Positions 58,043 through 61,495 of a stretch of DNA of 61,495 nt are shown piece by piece. A program made the position numbers and the translations under genes. Source of the DNA: Hymenobacter lapidiphilus (GTDB lineage: Bacteria; Bacteroidota; Bacteroidia; Cytophagales; Hymenobacteraceae); contig NZ_JABKAU010000027.1 in NCBI RefSeq assembly GCF_013377885.1, positions 1 through 61,495 of the forward strand, read 5' to 3'. The notes beneath the pieces were generated by a model. It made no database searches and was not told the DNA's origin. It saw only the letters and a list, made by a program, of their open reading frames with translations. Each line of letters opens with the position of its first letter. Position 1 is the stretch's first letter.

Positions 58043-58093
58043 ATCTCCTTTCACCAAACGAAGCGCGTTTATCTTGCCACCGTTTTCCTAAAC
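58043..58093 (-). repeat. Cassette repeat, right array copy 17 (CCTTGCCACC variant)
   Basis: ACATCTCCTTTCACCAAACG, GCGTTTATCTTGCCACCG, TAAAC. Confidence 0.9.
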
Positions 58094-58107
58094 ACCTTCT
58101 TTGTTCG

Positions 58108-58767
58108 TTAGGACAGCCTTTCCTGGTCTGATTTGAACATCAGGTCCATGCGCGACCGGTCGTAGTCCAAGAGCCAGGTGTTGAACTGTTCGTACAGCGG
58201 GCGTAATGTCTGCCGGTCCCCGGCAATAAGGTCTAACCCGCGGTCGTCGTACATGTGAAAAATAAGGGCGCGGTCTAGGTTCAGGAAATAGAGCTCGGGC
58301 GCCTGCCACAGGCCCCGCCCCGAAAAGCGTGGCGCCCGGGGCGGAAAATCGGCATGGGCAATGGCGGTCAATACCTGTTGGTGGGCGATCCGGTGCGCCG
58401 GCAGTCGAATAAACTCCTGGTTCCATACGCGGGACGGGTCGTAGAAACCGCCCGTTTTGGTGTAGGTCAGCTCGCCCTTTACTAAGCCGCGTATCTGCCG
58501 GTGGACGAAGTTGCCAAAGCGGATTTTGCGGCGCCGGTACTTGTAGTCCCGTATGAGCAGCAACACCCGGTCGTCGGGCGCAAACGCCGCTTCAAAAAGA
58601 GTAGTGGCCCGCCCGATAACGTGGCGGAAGTACTCGTCCGTGTTCGTTTCGCCCACCTGCAGGTCTACACGCAGTCCATAGGTGCCCTGGTAGAAAACGG
58701 GCTTTTGCAGCGCCAAGCCGGAGAAGTGGGCGGTCATAAACTGCCGGTATTCTTGTGGAGCGGTCAT
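58108..58767 (-). CDS. DUF3885-like protein, 219 aa
   Basis: Soluble protein with the block order of the DUF3885 family: PVFYQGTYGLRVDLQVGE, TTLFEAAFAPDDRVLLLIRDYK, PSRVWNQEFIRLPAHRIAHQQVLTAIAHADFPPRAPRFSG, APELYFLNLDRALIFHMYDDRGLDLIAGDRQTLRPLY and LLDYDRSRMDLMF. Members are unknown in function; the family is frequent in toxin-immunity-like loci. ATG at 58767. No toxin is adjacent. Confidence 0.65.
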   Translation of the reverse strand: MTAPQEYRQFMTAHFSGLALQKPVFYQGTYGLRVDLQVGETNTDEYFRHVIGRATTLFEAAFAPDDRVLLLIRDYKYRRRKIRFGNFVHRQIRGLVKGELTYTKTGGFYDPSRVWNQEFIRLPAHRIAHQQVLTAIAHADFPPRAPRFSGRGLWQAPELYFLNLDRALIFHMYDDRGLDLIAGDRQTLRPLYEQFNTWLLDYDRSRMDLMFKSDQERLS

Positions 58768-58817
58768 GGGAAATAGCGTGGGACAGCCAGCAGGAATAAA
58801 GGAGCGAAGTACGCTTA

Positions 58818-58882
58818 TTTGCTCCTTTTTCGATTCGACCGTTTTCTTGAACGCTCGTTTATCCTTCGGACTATCCTCCTAA
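58818..58882 (-). repeat. Cassette repeat, right array copy 18 (chimeric, two fused cores)
   Basis: GCTCCTTTTTCGATTCGACCG with TTGAAC, then immediately a second partial copy ACGCTCGTTTATCCTTCGGA. Two repeats seem to have merged, as from deletion of a cassette between them. Confidence 0.75.
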
Positions 58883-58923
58883 TAGGGTTCTTATTTTATC
58901 GCGTTACAGCCTTACCCGCGCTC

Positions 58924-59319
58924 ATGCTGCCTATTTCACAAGATGTCCTGCGCGGTTTAATGGCCAAGGGGGATTCTACTAATCCGGAACTACTCGCGCT
59001 CCTTCAAGAGCTAGCCCCTTCGGCTACCCAGGATTGGGTTGTGCCCCGTTACCATTTATACGAGGTCTATAAGAACCGTCTGGGACTGAATTGGGACCCC
59101 TCCCCTCAAGACATCATCGCGCTAGACATCACCGAGGAATATTACGAGGGAATGATACAAACAGTAAAAGCCATGGCGGCTAGCTCGCTGGCCAACATCC
59201 GTTTTATCGAAATCGAATGCCTGAAGGGCGAATGCGCGCTATTTGTAGAGGAAAATCTGAAGGAGGTACTTGGCATCATCTACTTCCCGCACAAGTTTGT
59301 GGAGGATAAGCATCATTAA
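58924..59319 (+). CDS. Hypothetical protein, 131 aa
   Basis: Unrecognised soluble, acidic, mostly helical protein (MAKGDSTNPELLALLQELAP, EEYYEGMIQTVKAMAASSLANI) with a C-terminal strand region (GECALFVEENLKEVLGIIYFPH) and a His-rich end. ATG at 58924; the upstream open frame is hydrophobic and repeat-derived. Acidic single-domain composition fits an immunity-like protein, but this is speculative. Confidence 0.55.
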   Translation: MLPISQDVLRGLMAKGDSTNPELLALLQELAPSATQDWVVPRYHLYEVYKNRLGLNWDPSPQDIIALDITEEYYEGMIQTVKAMAASSLANIRFIEIECLKGECALFVEENLKEVLGIIYFPHKFVEDKHH

Positions 59320-59337
59320 ACGCTCGTTTTGGTGAAC
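59318..59337 (-). repeat. Cassette repeat, right array copy 19 (partial)
   Basis: AAACGCTCGTTTTGGTGAAC; the central core is deleted. Confidence 0.6.
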
Positions 59338-59356
59338 AGGTGCTTGGCCAGGACCG

Positions 59357-59704
59357 CTACGCGGCTTCTAAAATGAAGTCGGCGGGAATACCCAGGCGCT
59401 TGTAGAGGCGCTTGGCCAGGTCTAGGTTGATGCGTCGGCCCTGCAATACGTCGCTCAGGCGCGAGGCTGGGATGCCCAGCAACGCGGCCAGGTTTTTCTT
59501 GTTGAGCTTGCGCCGGTACATCTCCAGTTCCAAGCGCCCCACCAGGGTCTGGGGGGCGGGCAGTTCGTAGCCCTGGCCCTTCTCGTAGGCGCTGATGGCG
59601 TCGCGCAGCGCGCGCATGGGCGTCAGGTCGGCGGGTTCGTGGTCCATCCAGGCCGTGAACTGGTCCAGGGCCTGCTGGTAATCGGCGGGGGTGCGAATGT
59701 CCAT
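59357..59704 (-). CDS. higA: HigA-type antitoxin, copy 2, 115 aa
   Basis: Same gene as at 46654 with 5 residue changes (Q6P, A28T, E50A, R52Q, Q102K by alignment). HTH region unchanged, so it probably recognises the same operator, and the two pairs may cross-regulate or cross-neutralise. ATG at 59704. Gap to the toxin stop is 39 bases, against 53 in copy 1. Confidence 0.93.
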   Translation of the reverse strand: MDIRTPADYQQALDQFTAWMDHEPADLTPMRALRDAISAYEKGQGYELPAPQTLVGRLELEMYRRKLNKKNLAALLGIPASRLSDVLQGRRINLDLAKRLYKRLGIPADFILEAA

Positions 59705-59743
59705 GGGAATCGGCTGCTAAAAGGTGAGCGAGTGTAGGGCTGG

Positions 59744-60037
59744 TTAAATGGTGTCGGCGTTGATGCGGTCGTACTGCTGGTGCGTGCCGACAAAGCGGAT
59801 GAACACGGTGCGGATGGCGAAGTGCACCCGGGCCACCAAGCGGTAGCGGTTGCCCCGGATGTTGAACACGTAGCGCCCGTCGCGGGTGTAGTCGGCCGTG
59901 TTGTAGTCGCGGATCACATCCGCGTGCCGGGCCCAGTCGCTTTCCTGTACGAAGACGTACCAGGCACTCAGCGCTTCTTTCGCATCGGGGTGCTTTTCCC
60001 AAAACTCCCGCAGCGGCTTCTGGGAAATGACGACCAT
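59744..60037 (-). CDS. higB: HigB-type mRNA interferase toxin, copy 2, 97 aa
   Basis: Same gene as at 47055 with 6 residue changes, five of them near the C-terminus (LHFATR to VHFAIR; DNIDADTV to DRINADTI). All conserved HigB blocks intact. ATG at 60037. The AT-rich leader upstream (60050-60110) is alignable with the leader of copy 1, so both regulation and coding moved as one unit. Confidence 0.93.
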   Translation of the reverse strand: MVVISQKPLREFWEKHPDAKEALSAWYVFVQESDWARHADVIRDYNTADYTRDGRYVFNIRGNRYRLVARVHFAIRTVFIRFVGTHQQYDRINADTI

Positions 60038-60127
60038 GCCCCAAAGATACCGCGCTGAATTCTATAATTGATAATTCTCTCCTATAATCTGTAAGTGCAA
60101 ATGTGGCAACTAAGTTCACCCCTATCC

Positions 60128-60157
60128 ACTTTTGCGGTTCCGACCGTTTTCTTGAAC
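60128..60157 (-). repeat. Cassette repeat, right array copy 20 (partial)
   Basis: TTTTGCGGTTCCGACCG, TTTTCTTGAAC; 3' half. Confidence 0.7.
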
Positions 60158-60199
60158 GAGTGGACGCTGTCTGCTAACATTGTTTCATGCCACAATCAA

Positions 60200-60649
60200 A
60201 TGAAAAAACATCTACTCTGGTGGTTTGTGCTGCTGCTGGCTTTCCCCATGTGTCAAACACCTGGCAGCGAGGAAGTGTCGATGAATAATTATGAGAGTGG
60301 CGACATTCCGAAGCTGCGACAAGCAGCCTACGATGGCAATGTGGAGGCCTATCAACAATTGCGGATTATCGCCTTGGATTTCTCCCCCGGCACCGAATTC
60401 CTCTACGACGCGCTGATGATGGCCAACAAAAACGATTACCCGCCGGCGTACCTGGACGTGTACCAGGACCTGTACAGCGAGTGTGAAATACACGGCGCCC
60501 GCAGCTTTCACGACCTGGACAAGGAAACGCAAGCCTTGCTGCGGCATTATCTCACGAAAGCAGCCGCGAAAGGAATGCACGAAGCGGATACCATTCTGCT
60601 GGAAATAAAAAAGGGACCTCCCGTTCAACCCGCAGAGAGCGATATGTAA
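60200..60649 (+). CDS. Putative exported protein, 149 aa
   Basis: N-terminal hydrophobic signal (MKKHLLWWFVLLLAFPMC) with a lipobox-like PMC. The mature part is helical with tetratrico/Sel1-like blocks (NVEAYQQLRIIALDFSPGTEFLYDALMMANKNDYPPAYLDVYQDL, TKAAAKGMHEADTILLEI). Probably a lipoprotein with SEL1-like helices; function unknown. ATG at 60200. Only gene in its interval. Confidence 0.6.
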   Translation: MKKHLLWWFVLLLAFPMCQTPGSEEVSMNNYESGDIPKLRQAAYDGNVEAYQQLRIIALDFSPGTEFLYDALMMANKNDYPPAYLDVYQDLYSECEIHGARSFHDLDKETQALLRHYLTKAAAKGMHEADTILLEIKKGPPVQPAESDM

Positions 60650-60692
60650 CCGGATGTTCACATAGCTGGTCCGTCGGGAGAACATACTTCAA

Positions 60693-60728
60693 TTCCTCGT
60701 TTTGGCGAATCCGACCGTTTGGGTAAAC
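60693..60728 (-). repeat. Cassette repeat, right array copy 21
   Basis: TTCCTCGTTTTGGCGAATCC, GACCGTTTGGGTAAAC. Confidence 0.75.
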
Positions 60729-60802
60729 TTCTAGGAGTAAGTACTACCGCTTAGCCAGTACTTTGGCCATAATAAAGCTTCCTCTTTTCTTTCTCCTATT
60801 CC

Positions 60803-61459
60803 GTGCGCCCTCCATTCGGTTTGTTCCTTCTGCTGCTTTTTATCGGTAACTCCGATGCGCTAGCGTATGCTGGCAAGCCAGCACGCACGTGGTGGCTTTC
60901 TGCACCTGACACATTGGAGTTGTCCCCGTCTTATTGGCGTAACGCGTCGGCCTTGGTCGAACAGGCTGTTCGGGAAGAGGGCTGGCTGAATTTTAAGTAC
61001 GCCGACACCGGAGGGTTTAACTCGCTGAAGCAGTACCGCCGACAGGGCAGCTGCCGCATTGTTCCGGTAGCGTACTTGTCAGCCGGACCGTTTCAACGCT
61101 ATCAACCGGGCGAGGACCTAGGACAGTACTGGCGCTGGGACACGCTGCACTTCCAAGCCGTGGCCTATCAGCGCCACCGGCCCGTTGGGCTCTTGCTCTT
61201 CCAAACGTCTGCTGACACGTCTAGCGTCTACTTCTCGTGCGCCGACGTACCCGGCCCCGGTATCGCTAAGTATAAGCAGGGCCTATTTCGCTTGTACGTA
61301 ACGGCCTCTTTGGGGGCGTACTGCATTCGGTCCAATGGGCGCGTGTGGGTGCTGAATCCACGAACTGGTGGGCTACAGACGGTGGACGCATGGATGCAGC
61401 AACAAGGCGGGGTGGTGGCTATCAAGCAAAAGGTGGCCTATTACTATTCAGATAACTAA
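60803..61459 (+). CDS. Secreted hypothetical protein, 218 aa
   Basis: Exported protein with signal peptide MRPPFGLFLLLLFIGNSDALAYA from a GTG at 60803 (no ATG nearby fits). The mature part is Trp/Tyr-rich (TWWLSAP, YWRNASALVEQAV, GQYWRWDTLHFQAVAYQ) with strand-like periodicity. Unrecognised. It ends 2 bases before the last repeat copy at the window edge. Confidence 0.6.
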   Translation: MRPPFGLFLLLLFIGNSDALAYAGKPARTWWLSAPDTLELSPSYWRNASALVEQAVREEGWLNFKYADTGGFNSLKQYRRQGSCRIVPVAYLSAGPFQRYQPGEDLGQYWRWDTLHFQAVAYQRHRPVGLLLFQTSADTSSVYFSCADVPGPGIAKYKQGLFRLYVTASLGAYCIRSNGRVWVLNPRTGGLQTVDAWMQQQGGVVAIKQKVAYYYSDN

Positions 61460-61460
61460 C

Positions 61461-61495
61461 CCCTCCTTCAACTGAACGGAGCCCGTTTACCTTGG
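61461..61495 (-). repeat. Cassette repeat, right array copy 22 (cut by window edge)
   Basis: CCCTCCTTCAACTGAACGGA then GCCCGTTTACCTTGG; the GACCGTTTGxGTGAAC half lies beyond the window. Confidence 0.9.

Noticed and set aside
1..61495. Canonical integron
   Set aside because: No intI-type tyrosine recombinase is visible and the RYYYAAC/GTTRRRY boxes are not clear in the repeats. I therefore describe the arrays as cassette-like rather than as a proven integron.
1..61495. Repeats as rho-independent terminators
   Set aside because: Copies keep one orientation regardless of the strand of flanking genes and lack a U-run after the hairpin.
1..61495. Repeats as REP/BIME elements
   Set aside because: REP elements occur in mixed orientation; here orientation is constant over each array and the duplication unit is repeat plus gene.
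1..61495. tRNA, rRNA or known riboswitch genes
   Set aside because: I recognised no cloverleaf, rRNA segment or riboswitch core by reading; a covariance search was not possible.

Overview
The window reads as a high-GC Bacteroidota replicon, most likely a member of Cytophagales (Hymenobacter-like; this genus guess is inference). Supporting signs are a TonB-dependent receptor paired with a DUF4249 protein, BfmA/BtgA-type and DUF5712-type mobilization genes, many lipoproteins, and exact copies of the Bacteroidota -7 promoter box (TAnnTTTG). Both window ends fall inside a copy of the same dispersed repeat, as expected if an assembly broke at that repeat.

Four blocks can be told apart. (1) Bases 1-10159: a cassette array. 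Mostly one small gene, on either strand, sits between copies of a ~50-bp repeat, and every copy points the same way (+). (2) Bases 10157-30400: a plasmid backbone. It contains an IS3 element, a ParA operon with an 18-bp inverted repeat, a serine recombinase beside a 37-bp perfect inverted repeat, a secreted nuclease, umuDC, a second IS3 element, a Rep_3-type initiator with iterons, a 2.5-kb gene-less purine-rich tract, a candidate oriT, mobilization genes, small regulators and HNH remnants. (3) Bases 30431-41490: a region entered by the same repeat in the opposite orientation. It carries a three-gene operon that looks like an isonitrile biosynthetic cluster made of unusual fusions (TetR-PvcA, PvcB-UbiA and an FAD reductase), followed by a DUF4249/TonB receptor pair. 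(4) Bases 41461-61495: a second cassette array whose repeats all point the other way (-). It carries higBA twice, fhs, a DUF1016 nuclease, an esterase, immunity-like proteins, secreted proteins, and a four-gene stretch with a PAS histidine kinase and response regulator.

The central observation is the repeat. Its orientation is constant along each array regardless of gene strand. It has an internal imperfect hairpin. Two duplicated lipoprotein cassettes match from the start of one repeat to the start of the next, so the duplicated unit is exactly one repeat plus one gene. This is how integron cassette arrays are built, but no integron integrase is visible and the canonical attC core boxes are not obvious. 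It may be an integrase-less array (CALIN-like) or a different cassette system in Bacteroidota.

The cassettes are rich in small secreted or membrane proteins, toxin-antitoxin pairs and candidate immunity proteins. The backbone supplies replication, partition, mobilization and SOS mutagenesis. Most cassette proteins have no function I can name.
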